A stretch of 64,000 nt of DNA from Diplocarpon mali (Eukaryota; Ascomycota; Leotiomycetes; Helotiales; Drepanopezizaceae), in the NCBI GenBank assembly GCA_024741835.1, contig JAENRP010000062.1, positions 1,466 through 65,465 of the forward strand, read 5' to 3'. The position numbers and the translations under genes are program-made. Positions 12,251 to 22,149 of the stretch are shown one piece after another. The notes under the pieces were generated by a model that worked only from the letters and a program-made list of their open reading frames with translations, ran no database searches and was not told where the DNA came from. Numbering within the stretch: position 1 is the stretch's first letter; every line of letters starts with the position of its first letter.

Positions 12251-12614
12251 TTTTCGCAGACACCCAGGGCCGAAAGCGTTTGATGGACAGTCTTCTATGC
12301 GGAAAATCCATCCGGCATTCGGAGCAGAGTATTGCATTCTCGCGCCTCAACTAGTTTCTGGATAATGCTCACTGTTCAATTCTCAAGAGCTAGGTAATTA
12401 TATAGCAGCCCTTCCCAAATAGTATCTACGAAAGAATAATACTCAACAGACAGACATGATTTGCGAGCCTGAATGGTTCGAATGAGTTTTAAGCTTAAAG
12501 TACTAGCTTACACTCACTCTCTTGCTTGGCTGGTGGCCTCATTCCCCTTGTCTATAGGGGGTGCTGATGAATGTGTTTTGATCCATGGCGTTCTGGGGGA
12601 AAGGGAGTATGGTA

Positions 12615-12726
12615 CTTCTTGTCGCACTCCACACACACCATATAAGATGCATATAGATTCACTTAACCTGTCAGCACACCTGAAACCAGCCTTGGCCGTG
12701 AGGTGTTTGTTTGGCCTGCGGTGAAG
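12615..12726. mobile_element. Short TIR element (MITE-like), copy C
   Basis: The right end read on the minus strand, CTTCACCGCAGGCCAAAC, matches the termini of the elements at 3394 and 51670. The left end, CTTCTTGTCGCACTCCACAC, is a diverged form. TA dinucleotides flank both sides (12613-12614 and 12727-12728). It is about 112 bp with no coding capacity and is the most degenerate of the three copies. Confidence 0.5.
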
Positions 12727-13164
12727 TACAAGGCTCTGGTGGGTAGATATGCTACTTTTATTAGTCGCCGCCCTGGCAATCCACGCCCGAATCCAACGGG
12801 GCCCACATAAACATGGCAGGAATATAACCCTCCTCGCTCCAAGGGTTCGCACAGGCCCATATAGAGTCCCACTCCCCCCATCGAGGCAATGCAACGACCC
12901 CCTTCACCATGCTCATTTTCTACCTACCAGGTATGTGTTTATTCCCGAGGCAAATTTGGCTGTTGCAAGTCTCCGGCACCACGGGCTTACGTTATTGTTA
13001 GCTTGTTATGGCTCCGTAGGTGCCGAGACTACAGAAAAAGATTCGTACGCAAGGGTGCACTGCGCTTCCATGCGTGAGTCACACCACGTATATAACGATG
13101 CATCGCATCGAGTCATTTTCAGCTGCACATGTAGGACCGCCTCAGTATCCGTCTCATATTCAAG

Positions 13165-14470
13165 ATGCGTTTCTCTTTGCTTAATCCGGCTTTTATGGCC
13201 TCGCTATCATTATTTGCCGCTATGTCTCAAGCTTGGGGGGCGAAGTACCCAAATGTGAATCATCAGAGTAAAGTAAAAGATTTAATGGCGAAGGCTAACT
13301 ACGATCACGCTGAGAGCTGGCTCGAAACGTTCACGAAGTACACCTTAACCTTCCCCAGCTTATCCAGAACGCAAGATTAACCTCGCCCGCAGCTTTCACA
13401 ACCGCCACTACCTCTCCGAATTCGGCGCATTGGCTGGGATCTGGCTCTTCGAAGAGATAAAAAAGGTTACAAGCCCAAGCCCGTCTATTGAAACCATAAA
13501 AATCGAACACAATTTCAATCAGTCATCAATCATTGTCAGAATCCCAGGCGAAAAAGATAGTACCGGTGAGCACATAGAAATTCCCTCTTGATTTGCCAAC
13601 AAGCTGCTCACAACTCCCACAGTCGTTGTTAGCACATACTACGACGTATGTACAGATTCCCACATACCTTCGTTGTAGCTTGAAAAGTACAAGACTAATT
13701 TTTTTGGTGAAGACTTTCGCCGGTTACCGGTCTGCCCGTGCTCCTGGCGCAACCGACAATGCCTCCACCGTCGTGGCATTTCTGGAAGCCTTGAGAGTGA
13801 TTTCTATGAAGAAGAAACTCGATCTCCGAAACACTCTTGAGTTTCACTTTTACGCTGGGTCGCACGGGGGGTTTTATGGCGCGCAACAAATCATATCCGC
13901 CTATCATAAGGAGAAAAAGAATATCGTTGCTTTACTTCATCAAGGTAAGATAGAAGAGTCGGCGGTTCCATCCACCTGTCTAAACTAAACAGAAACAATC
14001 GTGATGAGAGGGCATGCGCTAACTGGTACTGCAAGCTAATGTCGGATACTCCCCCACGGGAAAAATCAATCTTTACACCGACCACAGCGACGTAGATCTA
14101 AGAAAATACGTTGGCCACGTTGCTGTTCACTATAGTGATGGTATTGGTGCATTGGGCGCATGCGGCTACCAATGCGGAGACCATGTGATTGCTAAAGATA
14201 GGGGATATCGTAAGTTCGAAGCTAACTAGATCGAAAGTGACTTGAGCTGATATCAAGAGAACAGCTACAGCATATGTCACTGGTCATTGGGAAACTCCGC
14301 GGTACGTCGGTGGTAAATATGATACAATTGAAAAGGTCGATCCGAGTGCGGTCCTGAGACATGCGAAGGTAAGAAGACGCCTAGCATGATGACACGGATA
14401 AAATACTAATGACATCTAGTTCACAATCGCGTTTGCGATTGAGACATCGCTTAATAAGATTGGAAAATAA
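13165..14470 (+). CDS. Secreted M28 aminopeptidase-like pseudoenzyme
   Basis: Seven exons (13165-13337, 13393-13565, 13623-13645, 13713-13944, 14036-14209, 14265-14368, 14420-14470) join in one frame to 309 aa. All six introns (51-91 bp) are GT-AG, most with clear branch sites. Residues 1-25 are a probable signal peptide. The rest follows the leucine aminopeptidase 1 (M28E) fold: FHNRHY near 59, VVVSTYYD 116-123, APGATDNAS 133-141, LEFHFYAG 165-172, CGYQCGDH 243-250 and RHAKFTIAFA near the end. Compared with the family, the HxD histidine is Tyr121, the catalytic/ligand Glu-Glu pair is Ser173-His174, the later ligand Asp is Ala201, and the final ligand His is Val273/Gly274. Only the bridging Asp138 and Asp123 remain. 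The protein is therefore very unlikely to be a zinc peptidase. It is also shorter than LAP1, lacking most of the propeptide. The disulphide pair is kept. Confidence 0.85.
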
Positions 14471-16441
14471 GATTCCGAGAAAGTCATGCCTCTGATACCT
14501 TGTTCTAGGCGAGGCAAGGTTTCTTTCACTGTATCTGGGAGGCAAGGTCAACATACCCAGCTCCAAGAGACGGGTTGAGGCTATCGAAAGAATTAAAGTG
14601 TGGCGCATAGAAATTCGGCGTTCAGGGCTCGGGCCAGGAACTGGTTGTGTTGGCTAACGAAATAGCTGAACTTGGCATTGTATAACAGTAAATGCTGGTT
14701 CCAGAATTTGCTCGGGTCGCTCTCGGCGGGTTAAAAGTATCGGCGATAGCGGTTTTGGAATCAAAAGCACAACGAATAACGTATGATAATATAGGTACTA
14801 GTCAATACACGAGATATCTCCAAATCTACCTATAACTCGTTTAGCGACAACGAAAGACTGCGAGAACCACTGTCCTATGCTTGTGCTTATACTTACTAGC
14901 ACCAAGGCCAAGATGATGATGGTAGTTATTGCTACTGCGCACTATCCCAAGACCTCCCAGTAGGAGGACGTGTCTAGCTAAGGGCTCGTGTGTATATACA
15001 GTATACACTGCCTCAGAGGACAGTCCCGGGAGCCTGGGGGGCATGTTGCCACTACGCCTATCTCGGCCGGTTGAGATGGGTGCGTTAGAGGAGGAAGAAA
15101 GGAGAGGACTCCAAGAGCAGACGTAGGATACCACAGCTAATAAATACACGTCAAGACAAACGACCCGACTCCCACCCATCGATACAAGTAATCACACACG
15201 AGCCCCAGGCAACGGACACAATCAGAGACAGGCTACCCACTCGACTCACCCGCCAACAAGGATACAAAGAGCGACGAAAGCGCAGTTCCGAGTACATCTA
15301 GCCCTCTCGCTCTCGCATATCCAACACCCCAACTAGCCAGCGAAGAAGCGGTGCGCGATGCCACCCCGAGCCACGCCGCGAAAACACAGCCAGCTAGCGC
15401 GCGCGCTTTACGTACGAGCGTGAGCCGTCCGCGCATCTGTCAGTACCGATCAAGCCACGGGCAGAGTGATGGTTGCCAACAGCGGGTCATCTATAGAGTA
15501 TGGAATGTGGGATATAGAGTGTGTAATACAGTTGTAGAAACTGACCGGGTCGAGATATCCGCTGCTCGCGCTCTTCATAGCTACTCACTCTAACGAGCGT
15601 AGGTAATCAACGCTCTGCTCTGCGCAAACTGTTTTGTTCGCTTAGAGTACTAGGTTGGAGGCAATGGAGAAGGAGGTTTTTTTATTCCTTTTTTTTCCAA
15701 CCTTGGTAGAACTCGTAAGCGAGAGTTTGTTCCCTGGTCTTAGGGGGGTAAAGAGAGAGACAGAGAAGGAGAAGGCTTATCTCGCGCAGTTGTTCTTCCT
15801 ATATCTTGGTATCGGTGCGAGATGTTAGCAGCGAGGTTTCGGGAGGATCTGTGCGTGCATCAGGTGTGATGACTGAGATGTATTGCGTGACTGGATGGGA
15901 GAAGGCGTTAACTCTAGCGTTTTCTATCCTAGATTTTAACTATGATTGGTTTTAGAACGTCTAAAACAAACGGGACGGAAAATCCAGACGGATCGCTGTC
16001 GGCTGGATCAGTACTGCATATCGTTCCATGTTCCCTGAAACGAGCCGAATCAATCTTCCAAAGCTGGAGTGACCATCGATATCACCGAGCCGCAGGTGCT
16101 CGGAGGGAGGACCCAGAGGAGAACCCCATGTAGCGATGGAGGTCGAGGTACCGGCCACTTGGCCCTGCTTCAAGTGAAAAAGCATCTCAGACTGGCAACC
16201 AAACATGCAAGTCCACAATGATCTCTCCTGTAACCACTGTCCTGCCCAGGAATTATATGCCTCCGAGACCCTTGAGCAGAGCAAGTCCACCACGTTCGCA
16301 AGTGAAAGCTCAAAGCTCAAAGCTCCTCCAGCTCCTTAGCTCCATCAACCAGGATAAACCTCCCCCCCCCCCCTCACGACCCAGACATTTTATGCTTATC
16401 AAACCCTCAACCATAGAACCGTAATTGCTAGAGCTTAGAGC
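14471..16441. other. Intergenic
   Basis: No gene recognised. There are short AG-rich and T-rich runs (for example near 15676-15700). Near 16300-16325 and 16430-16457 there are short repeats of an AAGCTC/GAGCTTA motif in opposite orientation, close to the 3' end of the CoA-binding gene. Confidence 0.5.
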
Positions 16442-17029
16442 TTAGAGCTTAAAGCTCTTCCCCGCCGCCTTTGCCGCCTTCTCCCCATCAACCAGCACAC
16501 ACCAGCCCTCGTCTCCGCGTCCCCCATCTCCCGCAACTGCCGACTCAAACTCCGCAAAGGCAAACTTCAACACCGCATCGTCGAAGGCGCCCGGCTGCAG
16601 CCAGACGCCCTTCACACCCAGCTTCTTCGCCTCTTCCAGGACCTTGAGCGTGACTTTCGGAGGCGTGATGATGGAGACTGACGTGGAAGACGGGTTGGGC
16701 AGCGCCGAGAGGTTGGGGAGCGTGGGGTAGGACTGGATTTCGAGCGCGGGGTAAGGGGGAAAGGCTTTGATGGTGCTGGAGGAGGGGTTGATGGGTGTGA
16801 CGGGGAGTTTGTGGTGGGTGTACCATTGGAAGACTGTGAGTCGATGCGGCTGTCAGCAAAGGCGAGACTATGAATATGATGTTGCGAGGAGGGGCATTGG
16901 GGTATGGGGAATCGGAGTCGAAGGGCAGAATATACTTTTATGCCCGAACTTGGTCGGATCGCTGGAAGCTCCCACGACGGCGAATTCGGGGGCAGCGAAG
17001 AATGCGCGGGCTGTTGCGTCGGTTGACAT
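16442..17029 (-). CDS. CoA-binding domain protein (YccU-type)
   Basis: Small Rossmann-fold protein of 161 aa. Exon 1 is 17029-16936 and exon 2 is 16833-16442, separated by a 102-bp intron; the frame joins as FGHK-I-FQWY. The N-terminal FAVVGASSDPTKFGHKIFQW and the later PPKVTLKVLEEAKKLGVKG and WLQPGAFDD are the nucleotide/CoA-binding signatures of this family. The precise role is unknown; the location is probably cytosolic. It is transcribed divergently from the methyltransferase. The chosen ATG gives the typical short leader before the fold; another ATG about 40 bases upstream is in a different frame. Confidence 0.85.
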
Positions 17030-17887
17030 GTTGAGGAACTGTTGCGGGCAACGGTATGGGCGTTAGACATCAAATGTGGCCGAGGCCGGGAAGATGTTGA
17101 AGTGAGGCCATTCCCGGGTCAGACACGTCGACGCACGTGGAAGTGGGATGGAGTTAAGCTTAAATTTAGCCCAGAATTGGTGTAGCCGCCAAGTACCCGT
17201 CAGGTCCTTCGACAGATACCACTGTAAGTCCTGCCTCGGTAAACTGAGCAAGCTGCTTAGAGGCAAGTATATCTTCATTTCTCGGCTGTAGTTCATTTAT
17301 CCAGATCGCGCAATCTGTTTACACGAACCCTGTCAACGCGCCCAGTGTCGAGCCTCGAAAGCCCATCTATGTAACCGGTGCCCAGTCGCGGGATGATTGA
17401 CCGCCATCATTCAAGATCGATGGCATTCAGCCGCCCGAGCCGCGCGATATGTATCTACCCGACCTTCGCATGGCCGCCTCTTTTCTGCTCTTCGCCGCCG
17501 AGGATAGCAGGCGACCCACCTTTCCAGAGCGACGAAGTTCACAGCCGAGGTTGAGCCAGCCTCGCTTTCAAATCTGACATCGCATCCCTCCAACCAAGAC
17601 ACGGTCATCACATTACGACTTGCGGCGTCTTCCCTGCTCCAAGACCTCTCGTGAGTCCTTGCTCGCAGAGAAACACCCCTGTGCTCTGTTCTCTATCTTA
17701 TCTCGTCTGGGGGGAGGGTTGGCTCGTCTTTGAGCCTAGACTTCATATTACACCTGATACTAGATTATGGGCTTGTACGCAGCAGATCTTGATATATTGG
17801 ATCAGTCATAGCAGCATGGCGACCTTTGCGTACCTGATCCAGCCTCCCGCATTCAAGTTAAACGCCTGCTAACAACTCATCTCCCAG
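17030..17887. other. Divergent promoter region and methyltransferase 5' end
   Basis: Lies between the start of the CoA-binding gene (-) and the first certain coding base of the methyltransferase (+). A GTGAGT donor near 17651 and the GCTAAC...CCCAG acceptor ending at 17887 imply that at least one intron lies here. I could not find an ATG-led exon that reads cleanly into 17888. Confidence 0.5.
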
Positions 17888-18770
17888 AAAATCCTCCTTC
17901 AACGCCCTGACCTATGCAACCTTCCGCCCCACCTACCCCCCTCAAATACTTGCCCGTATCCTGGCCTATCACTCTCCCTCCCCAAGAAACCTAGCCGTTG
18001 ATCTAGGCTGCGGGCACGGTCTGATCTCGCGGTCGCTCGGGGCCTACTTCACGCGCGTTCTCGGCACCGATCCGTCGCTGTCCATGATCGAGCAAGCCCG
18101 CTCTACCACTCCGGCGGGGGAGTACGGCAACGTGGAGCTTCGGCAGGCGAGGGCGGAGGAGTTAAGATTTCTGCGAGAGGGGCAAGTAGATGTCGTTGTT
18201 GCCGGACAGGCGGCACATTGGTTCGACTACAGCAAGACCTGGCCGGAACTGGCTCGCGTGGTCCGCAGAGGTGGGACGCTGGCTTTCTGGGGGTACAAGG
18301 ACAATATCTTTGTGGATTATCCCGCGGCTACCAAGGTGCTGCATGAGTATTGCTATGGAGCGGAGAAGATGGGCCCATATTGGGAACAGCCCGGGAGGAA
18401 TATCCTGAGGAGCCTCTACCGAGATATTGTGCCGCCGGGGAGCGAGTGGGAGAATGTGCAGAGGCTCGAATATGAACCGAGTCTTGAGGGGAGAGGTAAG
18501 GAGCAGGGAAAGGGAGTGCTGTTGATGGGGAACAGATTGAGGTTGGGGGAGGTGGAGGGGTATGTGAGGACATTTAGTGCATTTGTCAATTGGAAAGCGG
18601 AGTTTGAGGAGAGGAGTCGGGAGGAGGGTGGTGAGGGCGATGTTGTTGACAGGATGTTCGACGAGATGAGGGAGGTAGAGGGCGAATGGAAGAAGACGGG
18701 GGAGGCGTGGAGGAACCTGGAGGTCGAGAATGAGTGGGGCAGTGTCTTGTTACTGGCGAGGAGGAGGTGA
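17888..18770 (+). CDS. SAM-dependent methyltransferase (class I), 5' end unresolved
   Basis: Class I S-adenosylmethionine methyltransferase of the trans-aconitate methyltransferase/Crg1-like group. The exon from 17888 opens KSSFNALTYATFRPTYPP, the usual N-terminus of this group. Motif I AVDLGCGHGLISRSL, then GTDPSLSMIEQA (acidic ribose-binding region) and DVVVAGQAAHWFD follow in order. The body of about 294 aa matches the usual 270-320 aa. The small-molecule substrate is unknown. The first codons lie in an upstream exon. One possibility is an 8-base exon ATGGGCTT near 17766 before a GTACGC donor; another is an exon ending at the GTGAGT near 17651. Neither is convincing. Confidence 0.82.
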
Positions 18771-19417
18771 GGATTTGTAGGCTGGATGAGGTTTGCTGAG
18801 ATCAGTCGGCGACGATCATGCACAGGTGAGGCCTTGCGTGATTCTGCCTCTGACACATTTTGGCGAGACTGACCATGCTCTATCCATCGAACGGCATGGA
18901 TTCATCGATCAGCTTTCTCAAGCCCAAAGCCGGGGATTTAGGTGCATTCCGCCGCCAGTCTGGGCAGAAAAAGATGAACCTCATGGCGTGTTGCGAGAAA
19001 AGGGGTAACAATTTCCATAATTCCCTAAACCCAGAAATTCCAGTTCCAAGTCCAATTCCACCAGATAGCAAAGGAGCTTTCTCGGACTTGGAAGCAGACC
19101 ACGCGAGAAGGTTTGAAGTCAAATAGGAATAATATACTCAATCTTCCACAAAGCACAGTAAGATGCATTTGCGGCACTCATCCGACGTACTCCTTTCGCC
19201 CCGAATCGCGCTTCGCTTAGCCCGTTGCCGTTGCCATGCCCACCCGAGTTTCGCATGCACGGCCCAGACTTCTGCTCTGAGCAAAGCCAAAACCTCCTGC
19301 GACCGTCGAGGAAATCCTTCTCACAATTTCTAAACACACAACATTCGTCTCTCTGCTCTCTCATATACTACCGAATTATAACCCCCAATAGCATTGACAA
19401 CGATATCAGTAGTCAAA
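18771..19417. other. Intergenic, light-chain promoter
   Basis: No gene supported; it contains the 3' end of the methyltransferase transcript and the upstream region and leader of the myosin light chain gene. Short open frames near 18860-19126 on both strands overlap each other and show no domain. Confidence 0.5.
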
Positions 19418-20548
19418 ATGGTAAGCAGCTATTTCTTTTCTGTCTGGCTTGTGTATTCCATTCCTTTGTTTTGGTGGGGGCGGGCGCCTAGAGAGAGCGC
19501 GACACGACAGCTCGACGGAACAGACAAATAGGAAGGCGCGGTTCCCATAGGTCCTGACGGCTTCAATTCCCTCGCCGACGACGAGGCATCGTCTGATTCC
19601 AAGAGCACAACCACAATAATACACGATCCTCGAAGTTGCCATCCATCAAAGCACGTATTGGATACTGCATTATATCGCATCGCATTGCTCCTAGCTTGGC
19701 CCTGACTTGGATGTCCTGGACGAAATTGGCTCAAATTACACCCACCCCTATCTCGCCCTCAGCGAGCCTCAAGCCAAGCACGCCATCCCCGATATCCAGC
19801 GAATAGATCAAGGCAGATCTCTTATCCTGCAGATATATCAGCGCGCTGGAAGGTCAAATCTGTGGACGAGTCGGAGGAGAAACCACAGCAAGAATGGCAG
19901 CTAACATCATCCCGTACGAAACGCAGGCATCGACCAACTACAAGGAAGCATTCGCGCTCTTCGACAAACGCGGCAACCAGCGCGTGCAGGTCGAGTCTCT
20001 GGGCGATCTGCTGCGGGCCTGTGGCCAGAACCCAACATTGAGCGAGATTCGGGAGTTGGAGAAGAATGTGGGAAGTGATTGTACGTCTCTTCCTTTTTTT
20101 CCCCCCGTTCCGTTTACACTTCCATCTGTCCCCACGAGTGCAAGGAAACAGAACAGAGCTGTTGCAAATCTCATGTTCCAGATGGGAGCTGATATGCACG
20201 TACACAGTCGACTTCGAAACCTTCTCCAAGATGCTCAACCGTCCCGGTGGCTTCCGCGACCCGGGCGAGCCAGAGGAGTACTGCCGGGGCTTCCAGGTCT
20301 TCGACAAGGACATGACGGGCTTCATCGGCGTGGGCCAGCTTCGCTACATCCTGACGAACCTGGGGGAGAAGATGAGCGATGAGGAGGTCGACGAGCTGTT
20401 GAAGGCGGTGGATACTAGCAGTGGGGAGATCAACTACACCGGTTTGTGTTTTCTTCCCCTAAATGCCAGAACTGAATCTGGTATCGTGTAATACTGAACA
20501 GCAGCTGAGAAAAACACAGACCTCGTCCGTACGGTTCTCGCCAACTAA
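19418..20548 (+). CDS. cdc4: Myosin essential light chain, Cdc4 type
   Basis: EF-hand light chain that binds IQ motifs of class II and V myosins and acts in the cytokinetic ring (family knowledge). Four exons: 19418-19420 (ATG only), 19927-20080, 20208-20441 and 20520-20548, giving 139 aa, the family length. Exon 1 codes only the initiator Met before a GTAAGC donor. The 506-bp first intron ends with a GCTAAC branch site and ACGCAG, so residue 2 starts ASTNYKEAFALFDKRG. EF-hand-like loops are DKRGNQRVQVES (degenerate) and DKDMTGFIGVGQ. The block DPGEPEEYCRGFQVFDKDM and the C-terminus DLVRTVLAN are near-invariant in fungal Cdc4. An ATG at 19894 lies inside intron 1 and is not the start. Confidence 0.92.
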
Positions 20549-20995
20549 ACAACAGACCGCAGACTAGGAGAGGATCAGGAGCAGAGGAAGCATACTTTTT
20601 GTACGGCATAAACACATTCATGGCATGGATACGGCTTTACTTTCTCCGTGAAAGAGATACGGGCGGGCATGGCGTTGGTGCTTCTCTCACGATTTGATTA
20701 TGGTTCTTGTATTAATTCGGCCGCACGTAAACCGCAGATGGCGTATGAGAAAGCGGCAGGCGTGCATACTGAGGCGGTGGGTAGCTAGGTTTTCTCATGA
20801 GAGCTTCCCTCAGGCCTACGACTTTCTTGCACGTGCTTGTAATATTCCCACCTCCGTGACGCCCTGCTATGCCGGTCGATGTATTCAACGACCCAAATCC
20901 AAACCCGATAACCATTTTCTTTATACATCCCACGTGCGAAATGCTTCTTGTTCCAGCCGCAAGTGGCACCAAGTATCTATCCTCTCAACTCGCCA
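20549..20995. other. Convergent intergenic spacer
   Basis: The 3' ends of the light-chain gene (+) and the STEEP1-like gene (-) meet here. No other feature seen. Confidence 0.5.
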
Positions 20996-21562
20996 TCACT
21001 CGAAAACTCCTACGCCGCTCCTCCGAATCGCAACATCTTCCTCTGCAAGCTTTTTCCCAGACTGTCCCGCTTCGGCCAGGAACCACGAGCTCATGATGCC
21101 GGCGGGGAGGATATAGAGTATCTTGCCTGCGTAGATTCCTTCCTGGCCTTCCCTCCCTTTCCCCTTCTCCGTGCCCCCCATTTCTACATCAGCATCTCCT
21201 GCGGTTGTGTTTGCGCCTGCGCCTGCGCCATGCAGTTCATACCCCACCACAACGCCACACCGCGAACAGCGGTACAAAACGCGTTTCTCGAAACCATCAT
21301 CTCGCCGGACGACTGTCGGTTGCGAGAAAGAGGCGGAAGGGGCTGTCAGGCCGAGTAGGACGGTGTAGCCTTCTGCTGGGAGGAGGGCGTCGGGGGAGGG
21401 CGTCGGCGGGGAGGAGGGGAGGGGCAGGATGATTGCTGAGTCTGAGACAGAGGAGGAGGAGTGCGGAGTGCGGAGGGGCAGAGAGGATAGAGTGTGTGTG
21501 GTGGCGAAGAGGAGGGAGGTGCAGATGCAGTGGTAGGTGTTGATTGTGGGCGTGACGGGCAT
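20996..21562 (-). CDS. STEEP1/UPF0428 (CXorf56)-like protein
   Basis: A single-exon protein of 188 aa. The N-terminus INTYHCICTSLLFAT, a Pro/Ser-rich linker, GYTVLLGL, RRDDGFEKRVLYRCSRCGVVVGYELH and the C-terminal KILYILPAGIMSS follow the order of UPF0428/STEEP1 proteins. The CxC near the start and CxxC (RCSRCG) are probable metal-binding cysteines. In animals STEEP1 works in STING trafficking and is also found with spliceosomal proteins; the role in fungi is not established. The frame stays open 14 codons further upstream, but MPVTPTINTYHC at 21562 is the better start. Divergent from the oligopeptidase at 22150. Confidence 0.7.
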   Translation of the reverse strand: MPVTPTINTYHCICTSLLFATTHTLSSLPLRTPHSSSSVSDSAIILPLPSSPPTPSPDALLPAEGYTVLLGLTAPSASFSQPTVVRRDDGFEKRVLYRCSRCGVVVGYELHGAGAGANTTAGDADVEMGGTEKGKGREGQEGIYAGKILYILPAGIMSSWFLAEAGQSGKKLAEEDVAIRRSGVGVFE

Positions 21563-22149
21563 TGTTACTGTTGAAGGCGGATTTGTGGTTCGGAAGATGT
21601 TCAATTCATGAGCTGGAATTGGATCGGAGGTGATCGATAGGACCTGAGCGTGGTGTAGTCGTGTAGTGTCGTGCGGGTGTTGATCTGTCGATTATCTGTC
21701 GGTGCAATGCTGAAAAGGAAAGTTATTGCGAGGCTGAGATGTGAGGTTCAGCCTTGGCCTTTGCTAAAACTTGAGTACACATCAACCTTAAATCTCTGTT
21801 GGACCCTCTCTCGACCGCGGCCCTTTCATTTCGTCTCTGTTCCCAATTCTCTTTAGAGTCTCCAGCTTCACCAGCTTCACCAGCTTCACCTCCAGCTTCA
21901 GCTTCACCTCCGCCATTTCTACCATCTCCAGACCCATACTCACGCCCGCCCATCCTGGCGCCTTCCTCCCGCCTCCGCACAGGTAGCAGGCTCCTGGTAC
22001 TCCTTCTTAGCATCTTGATCTTCTTCACAATCTTCTTCACGCTGGCACCCTCACGCATCGGCGTGCGGCTCAGCAGCCTCTTCGCCCAGATCCGGCCACT
22101 CGTCTACAACCCTAAACCTTCCTCGTTCCGACCCATTCACAATTCCACC
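21563..22149. other. Divergent promoter of STEEP1-like and oligopeptidase genes
   Basis: Between two divergent starts. The half next to 22150 is open in the oligopeptidase frame from about 21775. It would encode a Ser/Ala/Pro repeat region and a hydrophobic stretch (LLVLLLSILIFFTIFFTL), but has no ATG. Confidence 0.6.

Larger units (their letters stand above)
8551..13164. other. Gene-poor stretch between dehalogenase and M28 gene
   Basis: No intact gene is supported. Medium open frames on the minus strand at 9136-9336 and 9817-10239 have ordinary amino-acid composition and could be remnants of a decayed gene, but I do not recognise them. The stretch also contains the 64-bp duplication (10782-10908), an AT-rich stop-riddled tract (about 11700-12250) and a TIR element (12615-12726). 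Confidence 0.55.

Noticed and set aside
19894..20382. ATG at 19894 as start of the EF-hand protein (MAANIIPYETQ...)
   Set aside because: The segment contains the GCTAAC branch site and ACGCAG acceptor of intron 1; family proteins start MASTNYKEAF-like, which the ATG at 19418 provides.
21799..22149. N-terminal extension of the oligopeptidase taken as normal coding
   Set aside because: It opens with TTG, not ATG, and there is no ATG in the frame before 22150; kept only as a finding.
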